The notes under the pieces were generated by a model. It did no database searches, was not told where the DNA came from, and saw only the letters and a program-made list of their open reading frames with translations. From Polyangiaceae bacterium (lineage in GTDB: Bacteria; Myxococcota; Polyangia; Polyangiales; Polyangiaceae): a stretch of DNA of 24,768 bases. This document shows, piece after piece, positions 16,950 to 24,768 of this stretch. Position numbers and translations under genes: made by a program. The stretch covers positions 1 to 24,768 of the forward strand of contig JAICTU010000070.1 in the NCBI GenBank assembly GCA_025936205.1. The letters run 5' to 3'. Each line of letters starts with the position of its first letter. Position 1 is the first letter of the stretch.

Positions 16950-19900
16950 GATCCTCCCCGTGCGGCGGGGGCGCCCGCGTCCCGGCGCAGCACGATGGGT
17001 TGAGAGAGGAGTTGCTCGGCATCGCGCGTGAACTTGGCGAAGCCAGGATAGTCCTCCGGGGCGACCCGTCCGGCGGCGATGGATACCTCGCGATCGAGGA
17101 TCAGCGTGTCACCCTCCACCTTGTCGCGGCTCACCACGCGGTGCTCGCCGTGCTCCAGCTTGCCCTCGCTGGTGCCCCAGACGTGGACGTTCTTCGGCAG
17201 CTGGAAGGTGAGGCGCGAGCTCTGGTGCATGGCCTCAGCGATCAGCAGCGGTGTCTGCCGCGCCGGCAAGGCCGAGAGGCGCGTCAAGCGCGGCATCAGC
17301 GGCGGCTCGATCACCAGGCCCTCCTCGCGCTGCTCGGCGAAGTGCCCGACCACGGCCTGCATCTGCAGCACCAGCGGCGCCTCCACGTCCTCCACGGCAT
17401 CGAACGAAAACTCGACCAGCTCCGCGCCGGGCAGCGCCTGCCCCAGCAAGCGCGACTCCACGACCTCGCGCAGCCGCCCTTCGGGCAGCTGCTTCAGCCC
17501 GGCGCGCAGTTGCATCGCGTACTTGCCGATGAAGCGCTGGCGCAGCGTGATGCGCGCCATCCCGCGCTCCCCGAGCTCGACCGTGCCCTCGTACTCCAGC
17601 CGATCTTGATCGCCTGCCGCGGGCAGGACCACCGGCTTCTGGCCTTCGACCGCGAGCTCGTGCCCGGGCATGCCGCGCGCTTCCACGGGAACGTAGCCAA
17701 AGGGCGCGTAACGCTCCTGCAGCGCGAGCCAGACCGCATCGCTCCCCACCCCCACATGCAGCAGCGGAACGTTGTACGCCTCCGCCTCCGACATCGGTCC
17801 CGGTGCGATGGGTGCCAGCCGATTCTTGACGACGGCGTAGTTGACCGGGATGTCCAGCGCGCGTAGCAGCATGCGCAGCGCCGACCAGCGATTGCCCTGC
17901 TCGCTGGTGAGCACCTTGGGCCCCTCCACCTCCGGCCCGTCCTTCACGTTGTCCTGCACCCAGCGATACGCCTTGCGCGCCTGCGCCAGCGGATCGCTCG
18001 CGGGCGTGTCGCCCACGATCTGTTGCGCCAGCTGGCGGATGCGCGGATCGACGGGCAGCGTGTCGGCGACCTGTTCCGAGAGCAGGCGCAGCCGGCGCTC
18101 GATTCCGTTGCCCCAGCCCACGCGCACGCTGGGCAAGAACTCCTGCACGGGCACGCTGAAGGGCTCGACGGGCGCGGCCGGGCTGCGATCGACGCGCCAG
18201 CGCCGCGTCACGAACAGGCCGTCTCGCTTCAGCTCCGGCTCCGGCACCTGCCCGGTGATCTCGATCTCGAGCGGCCGGTGCTGCGGGGCGATCAGCACGA
18301 ACTCGCTGCGCGCATAGGCCACGTCTTCCTCGCGGAAGAACCAGCGCATGCCGGTGTAGGTGCGCCCGCGTTCCTCGGCCGGCGCGCCCTGCACGTGCTC
18401 GGTCTCGATGTAGTCGCCCACTTCCAGGTGCGGGAAGGTCACCGTCGGCTTGCCGGCGACCTGCTCGGGCTCCAGCGTGCGCCCGTCGCGCTTGATCACG
18501 CGCATGTTCAGCACCAGCCCGCCCAGCGGACGCTGCTCGGCGAACTTGCTGATGGCCTCGTCGCTCTGGATGCGCACGATCTCGTGCTCCAGCATGCGGC
18601 TGGAGCCGTCGGAGTGGACCCACACGGCCGCGTAGTCGAGCACGCGCTCCGCGGTGCCCGACTGGTTGCGCCCGGCGCGCTCGTAGTCGCGGATCACCTG
18701 GCGCCCATCGAGCCGGAACGGCGCGAAGTCGCTGCGCGCCTCGACCGCGTCGATCGCGCGCTCCAGCGGCGCGGTGTCGCTGCCCGCCTGGATGGCGCGC
18801 GCCAGACCCTCGTGCAGCGCCGCGGGATTGCCGGCGCCGAGCCGGAAGTCGGCCAGCGCCAGCTGCGCCGCGCCGCTCTCCGGGTGCTCTTCCACCGAGC
18901 TCAGCAAGAGCGGCTCGCGCGCCGCGCGATCCCCCGAGGACAGCAACACCTCCTGCCGGCGCCGGCGCCACTCCGCGCGCCGGTGCGGCCGCACCTTCTC
19001 CAGGCGATCCAGCTCGGCCAGCGCGGCAGCGTAGTCCCGGTGGCGCAGCGCGCGCTCCAGCAAGGCTTCGCTGCCCGCGTCCAGCGCCGCGCTCTTCTGG
19101 ATCAGCGAGTTTGCGATCTCCGTCTCGCCGCGCTGCTCGTATACGGCCGCGGCGGCGGACAGCGCCGCCGGGTCGGCGAAGCGGCGCCCCATCTCCAGCG
19201 TGACGGCGTTCTGCTCCGGCTTCCAGCCGAGCCGCCCGAGCACCGCGCCCAGCGCGCTCCATACGCCGGGCACCTCTGGAAAGCGCTGCGAGAGCTGGCG
19301 CAGCGGCGCCACGGAATCGGCCATATTTCCGCCGTTGGCCTTGGCCAGCGCGAGCCCGAGCTGCGGCCGCCACAGCCCCGGGTCCTTCTTGGCTGCCGTG
19401 TCCTGCAGCAGACGTGCCCGATCGCTGGCCTCGGTACGGCCCAGGATCGGATCCCCTGCCGTCCATTCGGAGAGATTCATCAGGCTGGGCCCCGTCGCCC
19501 GCGCCTCGGGCTCGGTCAGCGGCGCGATCAGCACGCTGGCGACGTCGTCTTCGCCTTCCAGATGCATCAGCTCCGCCACCAGGAAGCGCGTGGCATCGTC
19601 CATCTCGGCGCGCGCCCCGTCGGGCCCGATGTACTGCATCAGATCATTGGGATCGGGCAGCAGCTGAGGCGCCCCGAGCGCGTAGGGAGCGCCGGCTTCG
19701 GTGCTGGCGCGCGCCACCAGCGGCGTACCGTCGGCGTGCATCGCGCGCAGCAGCGTGCGCGGCTCGCTGAGCCGCGCCAGCACACGATGGCGCCCCGGAG
19801 CGAGCCGCAGCTGAACACCGAAGCGTGCCCATACGCCCCACTCGCGCGGATCGCGGTCGAGCACCAGGCGATCGTCGACCCAGAGCGCGATCGCGCCCTG

Positions 19901-20725
19901 TGCGGCCAGGATCACGTCTTCGCTCTGGTTCAGGTCCAGGTAGGACTCGGCGTAGAACACGCCCGCGGGCTGCGCGTCCTCGGCCATCACCTCGCAGCCC
20001 TCGACGCTGGTCGCCAGCAGCTCCGGAGACGCCCCGCTGGCGGCGTCGATCGGCCAGCGCCGCGGCCATGGCCCCGGCTGCTCGGGCGCGAAGTGACGCT
20101 GCAAATGGACCGGCGCCGGCGAACCGAACGGCCCTGCGAGGCGCAGCGCCGTGATGCAGCCGAGCCGCCCGAGCGACTCGTCGATGCGCGTTTGCCCGCG
20201 CTCCGCCTGCTCGTCGAGCCACCACTGCACGAGCTGCGCGCGCGCGCGCCAACCGATGCCGCGCGGATGCTCAATCAATCTCTCGACGTCGGCGTGCGCC
20301 TGGTCCCAGAGCTCCGGAGCATGGTCCGAGAGGTTCGCGGCCTGGCTGGCGGCAAACCAGGCCAGCAGCCGCGCTTCCGGGCCATCTTCCTGGCTGGCCA
20401 GCTCGAGCGTGCGCACATAGTGCTGGGGCGCGCTCTTCAGCCGGCCGTGCCAGATGTCATCCAGGGCGAGCGCCAGCTCCGCCCAGGCGTGGTCGGGGCC
20501 GTGTTGCTCGAGCCGCTGGCGCGCTTGCTGCGCGCGCCGGGCATCGCCACCGGGAGACAACAGCTCACCCAGCAGCCAGCGCCCGAGCTCCGCATCATCC
20601 GAGCTGTGCTCGGCGTCGCGCCGCAGCTCCGCGATCGGCGTCGCGGGGACGGACCCGGCCCCGTGCGTGCAGCCCATCCCGGCCAGCACAGCAGCCCCCG
20701 CCCAGTACAACAGCCAGCTCTTCAT
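16946..20725 (-). CDS. DUF3857/transglutaminase-like lipoprotein lacking the catalytic triad
   Basis: A 1259-residue exported protein with a signal MKSWLLYWAGAAVLAGMGC (Cys19, an imperfect lipobox). It starts with helical TPR-like repeats, then a beta-rich section (about 180-330), more TPR-like repeats (about 400-690), a DUF3857-like domain (about 690-860), a transglutaminase-like core (about 905-1010) and a C-terminal beta region. Aligning the core with its neighbour encoded at 20722-24642 shows that all three triad residues are gone: the Cys of GDCKDKA is Arg946 in GNRWSAL, the His of FDHAIAYV is Val in YNVPLLHV and the Asp of LYLDGT is Ala in VWLALQ. It is therefore likely a pseudoenzyme with a binding or scaffold role. 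ATG 20725 overlaps the upstream stop (ATGA) and its stop overlaps the SPOA gene (GTGA). Confidence 0.88.
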   Translation of the reverse strand: MKSWLLYWAGAAVLAGMGCTHGAGSVPATPIAELRRDAEHSSDDAELGRWLLGELLSPGGDARRAQQARQRLEQHGPDHAWAELALALDDIWHGRLKSAPQHYVRTLELASQEDGPEARLLAWFAASQAANLSDHAPELWDQAHADVERLIEHPRGIGWRARAQLVQWWLDEQAERGQTRIDESLGRLGCITALRLAGPFGSPAPVHLQRHFAPEQPGPWPRRWPIDAASGASPELLATSVEGCEVMAEDAQPAGVFYAESYLDLNQSEDVILAAQGAIALWVDDRLVLDRDPREWGVWARFGVQLRLAPGRHRVLARLSEPRTLLRAMHADGTPLVARASTEAGAPYALGAPQLLPDPNDLMQYIGPDGARAEMDDATRFLVAELMHLEGEDDVASVLIAPLTEPEARATGPSLMNLSEWTAGDPILGRTEASDRARLLQDTAAKKDPGLWRPQLGLALAKANGGNMADSVAPLRQLSQRFPEVPGVWSALGAVLGRLGWKPEQNAVTLEMGRRFADPAALSAAAAVYEQRGETEIANSLIQKSAALDAGSEALLERALRHRDYAAALAELDRLEKVRPHRRAEWRRRRQEVLLSSGDRAAREPLLLSSVEEHPESGAAQLALADFRLGAGNPAALHEGLARAIQAGSDTAPLERAIDAVEARSDFAPFRLDGRQVIRDYERAGRNQSGTAERVLDYAAVWVHSDGSSRMLEHEIVRIQSDEAISKFAEQRPLGGLVLNMRVIKRDGRTLEPEQVAGKPTVTFPHLEVGDYIETEHVQGAPAEERGRTYTGMRWFFREEDVAYARSEFVLIAPQHRPLEIEITGQVPEPELKRDGLFVTRRWRVDRSPAAPVEPFSVPVQEFLPSVRVGWGNGIERRLRLLSEQVADTLPVDPRIRQLAQQIVGDTPASDPLAQARKAYRWVQDNVKDGPEVEGPKVLTSEQGNRWSALRMLLRALDIPVNYAVVKNRLAPIAPGPMSEAEAYNVPLLHVGVGSDAVWLALQERYAPFGYVPVEARGMPGHELAVEGQKPVVLPAAGDQDRLEYEGTVELGERGMARITLRQRFIGKYAMQLRAGLKQLPEGRLREVVESRLLGQALPGAELVEFSFDAVEDVEAPLVLQMQAVVGHFAEQREEGLVIEPPLMPRLTRLSALPARQTPLLIAEAMHQSSRLTFQLPKNVHVWGTSEGKLEHGEHRVVSRDKVEGDTLILDREVSIAAGRVAPEDYPGFAKFTRDAEQLLSQPIVLRRDAGAPAARGGS

Positions 20726-23700
20726 CGCGCGTGCGTTCCCAGCACCAGCCGCTGTTCGAAGGCTGCGTCGACCTGCTGGCAGAAGCGGCGAAAATCCGCA
20801 TAGCTCTTGGGGCTCACCCGCGACACCTTCAGCGCGAGCGTGCTGTGCACCCGGACCTCGGCGGAGTCGGCGCTCACCTCGACGCTGTAGCGACCGAACG
20901 GCGTGTCCAGCTGCTCCGGCTTCGGCAGGCCGAGCACGGTATGGCCGGCGCCCAGCTGGACCACGAAGGTCTCGTCGAGGCTGGGAAAGGAACCGATATC
21001 CACGTCCAGATCCCTGCGCGGCAGGCTGGCGTAGGTCTGCCCGAGCCGCTCGCCCGGCGTCACGACCAGGCTCCGCGTGCTGCCCTCTTCACGCAACAAG
21101 TGCGGCGAGCGCGCCCGCACCTGCACGCTCACCGGCTGCTCGAAGTTCGTCAGATCGCTCATCTGCACCGCCCCCGCGCCCTCGACCAGCTCGATCGCCG
21201 GCCACTCCCTCGCCAGGTCCTCCTGCACGCGCGCGCGGCGCGTCGCCTCCGCGGAGTAGCGGCGCCGCCAGGCGGGGGCGCTGGCGCCCTTGGTCTCGTA
21301 GCGCAGCTCGATCTCCGCGCCGCCGTTCGCGCCGAGCCGCAGCTCCACCTCGCGCTTCTTCACGTTCCGAGCGGGATCGTTGTCGGGCAACGTGACCAGC
21401 TTGGCGTCGCCCGCGTTGACGCGCAGCGCGAGCGCCCCTTGATCCATCGACGGCAGCTCCGTCGAACCGGTGAACTCCGCGGTACCGTCGAGATACAGAT
21501 CGAGCTCCGGCACGTAAGCGATGGCGTGATCGAACGGCGCCAGGCTGGCCACCTCCGAACGGAAGCGCCCGCGCAAGCCGGTGCGCACCAGCACCATGGT
21601 CGCGGGTACGCCCAGCTCCTGCAGCATGGCCACGATCACTGCCGCCTTGTCCTTGCAGTCGCCCCAGCCGCGCGACACGGTCTGCACGGCGCGGCGCGGC
21701 TTGAAGCCGTAAATGCCGAACTCCAGCGCCACGTAGCGCGTGTTCTTGACCACCCAGTTGTACACCGCCTCGACCTTGGCGCGCGGGGTCGTCGCGCCCT
21801 GCGCGATGCGATGCACCAGCTCGCGCGTCGCACCGTCCAGCTCCAGCTGATCGCGGCTCAGCCCCCAGTACCAGGAGCCCAGATCGCGATACGAAGGATA
21901 GGTCGATACGTGCACGAAGCCGAGCACCTCGGACCAGGGCGGCATGGCCGGCTCGGGCTCGATTCCCGGCACGCTATCCGCCTGGAAGCTGTAGACGCGC
22001 TCCGCCCCACGCTCCTCGACCTTCTGCTGCAGCTGGGGGACGCGCTGCGTGTCCACGTACAGCCGGCGCTCCTTGGGCACGATCACCACGTACTCGGCGT
22101 GACCGACCGGTGCTTCCGACTGGAGATACTCGAGCTCGCCGAAGTAACTCGCGAACTCGCCGCGCTCGCCGGTGTCGTCCACCCGGTATTGCAACTCGAC
22201 CACGTCGCCCGGTTCGAGCCGCGGAAACTGTACGTAGACGGTGCGAGCCGACGTGTACATCGACAGCTCGGGGTTGTCCGCCGGCCCTTCCCCGCTGTCG
22301 ACGGCCTCGTCGATGTTGCCTGCCGCGCGGTACACGCGCGCGCCGCGCAGCTGAGCGCGCTGGCGGTCCGCCTGGAACGTGAAGGCATACTGGCGCGCCA
22401 CCGCCGCCCCCGCGTCCGTCAGCGGCTGGAACACGATCTGCCGGAACTGCCCGGCCAGGCCGTTCTCATAGACGTGCGTGACCGTCAGATCGAGCAGCGT
22501 CCGCCGGTGCTGCCCGGGCGCCGCGTCGAACCGGTGCGCGAGAAAGCGCTCCGGCTTCCAGGCGTACGTCTCGTCGACCCGATCGACCGACGGCTCCAGC
22601 GCGGCCACGTACTGGCGCACCTCGTTGTCCTCCGGCGTCAGGCCGAGCACGCGCCGCAACAGGCCGATCTGCGCTTCCTTGTGACCGAGATCGCCCTGCA
22701 GGTCGCTCAGCTCGCGCAGCGCATCCACGTCATCGGGGGCGAGCGCGAGGCCGCGGTCGAAGCCGGCGAGGGCGCGCTCGCTGTCGCCCAGCTGACGCCA
22801 GGCGTGCGCGGCGATGCTGTTGGCCCAGGTGCTGTCGGGCGAGAGTTGCAGCAGGCGCCCAGCCCAGTGCTCCGCCGCCCGCCGGTCCCCCCCCTGCACC
22901 CCGAGCTGCAGCGAATCCACGAGCGGGCCGTGATCGTCGAAGCGCAGCGCCGAGTAGAGCGACTCCACGCTGCGCGCCCGCTCCGACTCGCCGAGCTCGG
23001 CCAGGCCCGAAGCCACCATGTTGAGCAGCGCGACGGCGTGCGGGCTGCGCTCCAGCGCGCGCTCGACCGAGGCGAGCGCGCTGTGCTTCAACCCGGCACC
23101 GTCGTAGATGCGCGCCCGGCCCGACAGCGCGCGAACGTCGTCCGGATCCAGCGCGAGCAGCTGCTCGTACACGGGTAGCGCCGCGCGCGGATTGACGCCC
23201 TGCTCCAGCTGGCGCGCCTCGGCGAGCAACAGCTCCTCCAGGTTTCGGCGCTGCTCGCGCGCCGGCGAGCGCGGCAGCTCGGCCCGGGCTCGCTCGAGCC
23301 AGCGCGCCTGATCGTTGCGGTCTTCCGCCAGCTCGGCGGCGAGCAGCAGGCGGCGTACGGTGGGCGCCGCCGCGGCCGCGGCATGGGCCAGGTTGCGCGC
23401 CTGGTGCGTGGTGGGATCGTCGCCGTCGCTGATCACCAGGTAGCGGGCGAAGGCTTCACGCTGCGCGGGGCTGGCGTTCGCGCCCTTGGTCTCGCGCTCG
23501 AACCAATCGAGCGGGCCGACGGCATTCGCCGGGGGCGGCGCGGACGAGCCCGCGGCGACCTTGCTCAGCGTGTTGCCGTCGGCATGCCAGCGCAGCTTGG
23601 GATCGGGCGCGCCACTCGGGTCCGCCAGCCGCAGCGAGAGCATCGGCGCCGAGTCATCACTGCAGATCTTGATCAGGAGTCGATTTTCACCCGGCTCGAG

Positions 23701-24642
23701 CCAGACCGGCGCCGACCGCCGATCAAAGTCGTGACCGCGGTAGGCGACGTCGTGCGCGCGCTCCTGGCCGTTCCAGAACAACCGATAGGCGCCGCGTGCA
23801 CCCACCCAGAGACTGATCGGGCGCCGCCGCTTCAGCTCCGGATCGCTGACGTAGGTAGCGAAGAAGGCGCACATCTGCTGACGAGGCCGAAGCAAGGCGC
23901 CTGCGTCCACCCATCCATACGGGAACGCAGGCGGCACCACGCGCCAGCGAACTTGCCGACCGTCCTTGCCCGGGTAGCCCCGGCCCCAGGCGATAGGTTC
24001 AGCCAGTTCAGGTTCCGGACCCTGCGGGACGTCGAAGCCCGACTTGCCGGTGTTGTCGAAGGGCCCGAGCACCAACCACTGATCGACGTAGCCCAGGGCT
24101 CGGATCTGGGTCTCGGCCGCTTTGTTGTCTCCCCGGCGGAGCCTTGCATAAGCGACGAGCAGCTCGGCGTAGGCGCGCAGAGGGGCCGGCGACCGGCGAT
24201 CGACGCTGGCTTCGTGCAACGCCTCCTCAACTTGAGCCGGTTCCGCCCGATCCCACGTCTGCCAGAGTTCGCGCAGGGCAGTGTATGCGGGGCCTCCGCT
24301 GGAGCGGGACCAATCCGCGAGGGCTCGCTCCAGATCCGGGTGGAAAAACGCACCACCCTGGTAGTCAATGGGTGGTTCCGGCAGGGGGTGCGAGGCGGCC
24401 CCCGAAGAATCTGTTACCGGCGCGGCTTCGGCGATAGGAGGGGCAGGAGGTGGCTCGGAAGATGAAGGTCGGAGTGAGAGGGATGAAGCGGGAGAAGTTG
24501 CGCCCGGAGCAGGCGGTCGGTGCGTGGGGCGTTCCGGCGGACTGGGCGGCGCTCCCCACGCGGTGCTTACGCACAGACCCAGCACGGCCGTCAATAGGGG
24601 AACCAGCCTCCGGCTGTTGCCACGCCTTGGAATCAGGCCCAC
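20722..24642 (-). CDS. Exported DUF3857/transglutaminase-like protein with intact catalytic triad
   Basis: A 1306-residue protein, first gene of the long operon. A signal peptide (LVPLLTAVLGLCVSTAWGA) is followed by a Pro/Ser-rich stretch, a lectin/PA14-like beta region (about 187-344, including YRLFWNGQERAHDV), TPR repeats (about 464-664), a DUF3857 domain (about 714-897), a transglutaminase core and a C-terminal beta region. The triad is complete: Cys996 in WGDCKDKA, His1039 in FDHAIAYV and Asp1052 in LYLDGTAEF. Such cores act as cysteine proteases, amidases or cross-linkers; the substrate is unknown. I prefer GTG 24642, with a purine-rich GAAGAG upstream and a clean signal peptide. The frame is open to GTG 24693 and ATG 24690, but those codons have poor G/C bias and no ribosome site. 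Confidence 0.88.
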   Translation of the reverse strand: MGLIPRRGNSRRLVPLLTAVLGLCVSTAWGAPPSPPERPTHRPPAPGATSPASSLSLRPSSSEPPPAPPIAEAAPVTDSSGAASHPLPEPPIDYQGGAFFHPDLERALADWSRSSGGPAYTALRELWQTWDRAEPAQVEEALHEASVDRRSPAPLRAYAELLVAYARLRRGDNKAAETQIRALGYVDQWLVLGPFDNTGKSGFDVPQGPEPELAEPIAWGRGYPGKDGRQVRWRVVPPAFPYGWVDAGALLRPRQQMCAFFATYVSDPELKRRRPISLWVGARGAYRLFWNGQERAHDVAYRGHDFDRRSAPVWLEPGENRLLIKICSDDSAPMLSLRLADPSGAPDPKLRWHADGNTLSKVAAGSSAPPPANAVGPLDWFERETKGANASPAQREAFARYLVISDGDDPTTHQARNLAHAAAAAAPTVRRLLLAAELAEDRNDQARWLERARAELPRSPAREQRRNLEELLLAEARQLEQGVNPRAALPVYEQLLALDPDDVRALSGRARIYDGAGLKHSALASVERALERSPHAVALLNMVASGLAELGESERARSVESLYSALRFDDHGPLVDSLQLGVQGGDRRAAEHWAGRLLQLSPDSTWANSIAAHAWRQLGDSERALAGFDRGLALAPDDVDALRELSDLQGDLGHKEAQIGLLRRVLGLTPEDNEVRQYVAALEPSVDRVDETYAWKPERFLAHRFDAAPGQHRRTLLDLTVTHVYENGLAGQFRQIVFQPLTDAGAAVARQYAFTFQADRQRAQLRGARVYRAAGNIDEAVDSGEGPADNPELSMYTSARTVYVQFPRLEPGDVVELQYRVDDTGERGEFASYFGELEYLQSEAPVGHAEYVVIVPKERRLYVDTQRVPQLQQKVEERGAERVYSFQADSVPGIEPEPAMPPWSEVLGFVHVSTYPSYRDLGSWYWGLSRDQLELDGATRELVHRIAQGATTPRAKVEAVYNWVVKNTRYVALEFGIYGFKPRRAVQTVSRGWGDCKDKAAVIVAMLQELGVPATMVLVRTGLRGRFRSEVASLAPFDHAIAYVPELDLYLDGTAEFTGSTELPSMDQGALALRVNAGDAKLVTLPDNDPARNVKKREVELRLGANGGAEIELRYETKGASAPAWRRRYSAEATRRARVQEDLAREWPAIELVEGAGAVQMSDLTNFEQPVSVQVRARSPHLLREEGSTRSLVVTPGERLGQTYASLPRRDLDVDIGSFPSLDETFVVQLGAGHTVLGLPKPEQLDTPFGRYSVEVSADSAEVRVHSTLALKVSRVSPKSYADFRRFCQQVDAAFEQRLVLGTHAR

Positions 24643-24720
24643 AGGTTCTCTTCTTGCGCGAACTCGAAGAAACGGGAAGCATGAAAACATCACGCGCGCG
24701 GAGCTTATGCATCCCGACCG

Positions 24721-24741
24721 AACGCGCTCGCCAGGCGCGTT
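24721..24741 (-). promoter_or_regulatory. inverted repeat upstream of the long operon
   Basis: AACGCGC (24721-24727) and GCGCGTT (24735-24741) are perfect 7-bp arms around a 7-bp spacer, about 80-100 bp upstream of the first gene of the - strand operon. Two copies of ATGCAT flank it (24707-24712 and 24747-24752) at roughly equal distance from the centre. This could be a regulator binding site. No convincing -35/-10 pair was seen. Confidence 0.35.
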
Positions 24742-24768
24742 TCACAATGCATGACCTTCATCAAACCG

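Noticed and set aside
17235..19466. 743-codon open frame on the - strand
   Set aside because: Another frame of the same strand within the pseudoenzyme gene; the product is almost only Arg, Gly and Ala.
18023..20803. 926-codon open frame on the + strand
   Set aside because: It lies wholly opposite the transglutaminase-like lipoprotein gene and its product is rich in Arg, His, Gln and Ala with no domain. High GC content leaves such antisense frames open by chance.
20731..23178. 815-codon open frame on the + strand
   Set aside because: Antisense to the 1306-residue protein gene, with the same Arg/His/Gln-rich composition and no recognisable motif.

Overview
This is a very GC-rich window with strong G/C preference at third codon positions. 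It looks like a chromosomal piece of a myxobacterium (Myxococcota, probably Polyangia). Supporting signs are a PknB-type receptor kinase, two surface metalloproteases ending in MYXO-CTERM-like tails, Cys/Gly-rich lipoproteins, DUF3857/transglutaminase giants and long runs of genes joined by 4-bp stop/start overlaps. The taxonomic call is an inference from gene content. I saw no rRNA, tRNA, CRISPR array, insertion sequence or phage gene.

Layout. (1) 116-2218 (+): a membrane Ser/Thr kinase with an extracellular dCache sensor. (2) 2316-6670 (-): a soluble GAF-histidine kinase, a small ABM-like protein, a secreted alpha/beta-hydrolase, then a Cys-rich repeat lipoprotein. A strong 12-bp hairpin and a decayed fragment of rarA lie between the last two. 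(3) 6671-7354: about 680 bp with no convincing gene. (4) 9014-7355 (-): three small envelope genes (lipoprotein, signal-anchored protein, polytopic membrane protein) joined by two 4-bp overlaps. (5) 9305-10180 (+): an unrecognised single-pass Pro/Ala-rich protein. (6) 24642-10334 (-): a run of eight genes, probably one operon. In transcription order it holds a DUF3857/transglutaminase-like protein with an intact Cys-His-Asp triad, a lipoprotein-like relative that has lost all three triad residues, a SPOA-domain (SctQ/FliM-FliN-like) protein, YggS/PLPBP, two tandem matrixin-like metalloproteases with C-terminal sorting tails, hisS and rarA. The first five genes are linked by four consecutive ATGA/GTGA overlaps.

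How they may work together. The head of region 6 is the most interesting part. An active/inactive pair of very large exported transglutaminase-fold proteins is translationally coupled to an orphan C-ring-type SPOA protein and, through yggS, to surface metalloproteases. This suggests an envelope or secretion-linked function that I cannot name. hisS and rarA at the end look like housekeeping genes carried by the same transcript. A 33/34-nt match to rarA sits about 5.4 kb away at 5122-5155 inside a frameshifted remnant, which is evidence of a past partial duplication or rearrangement.
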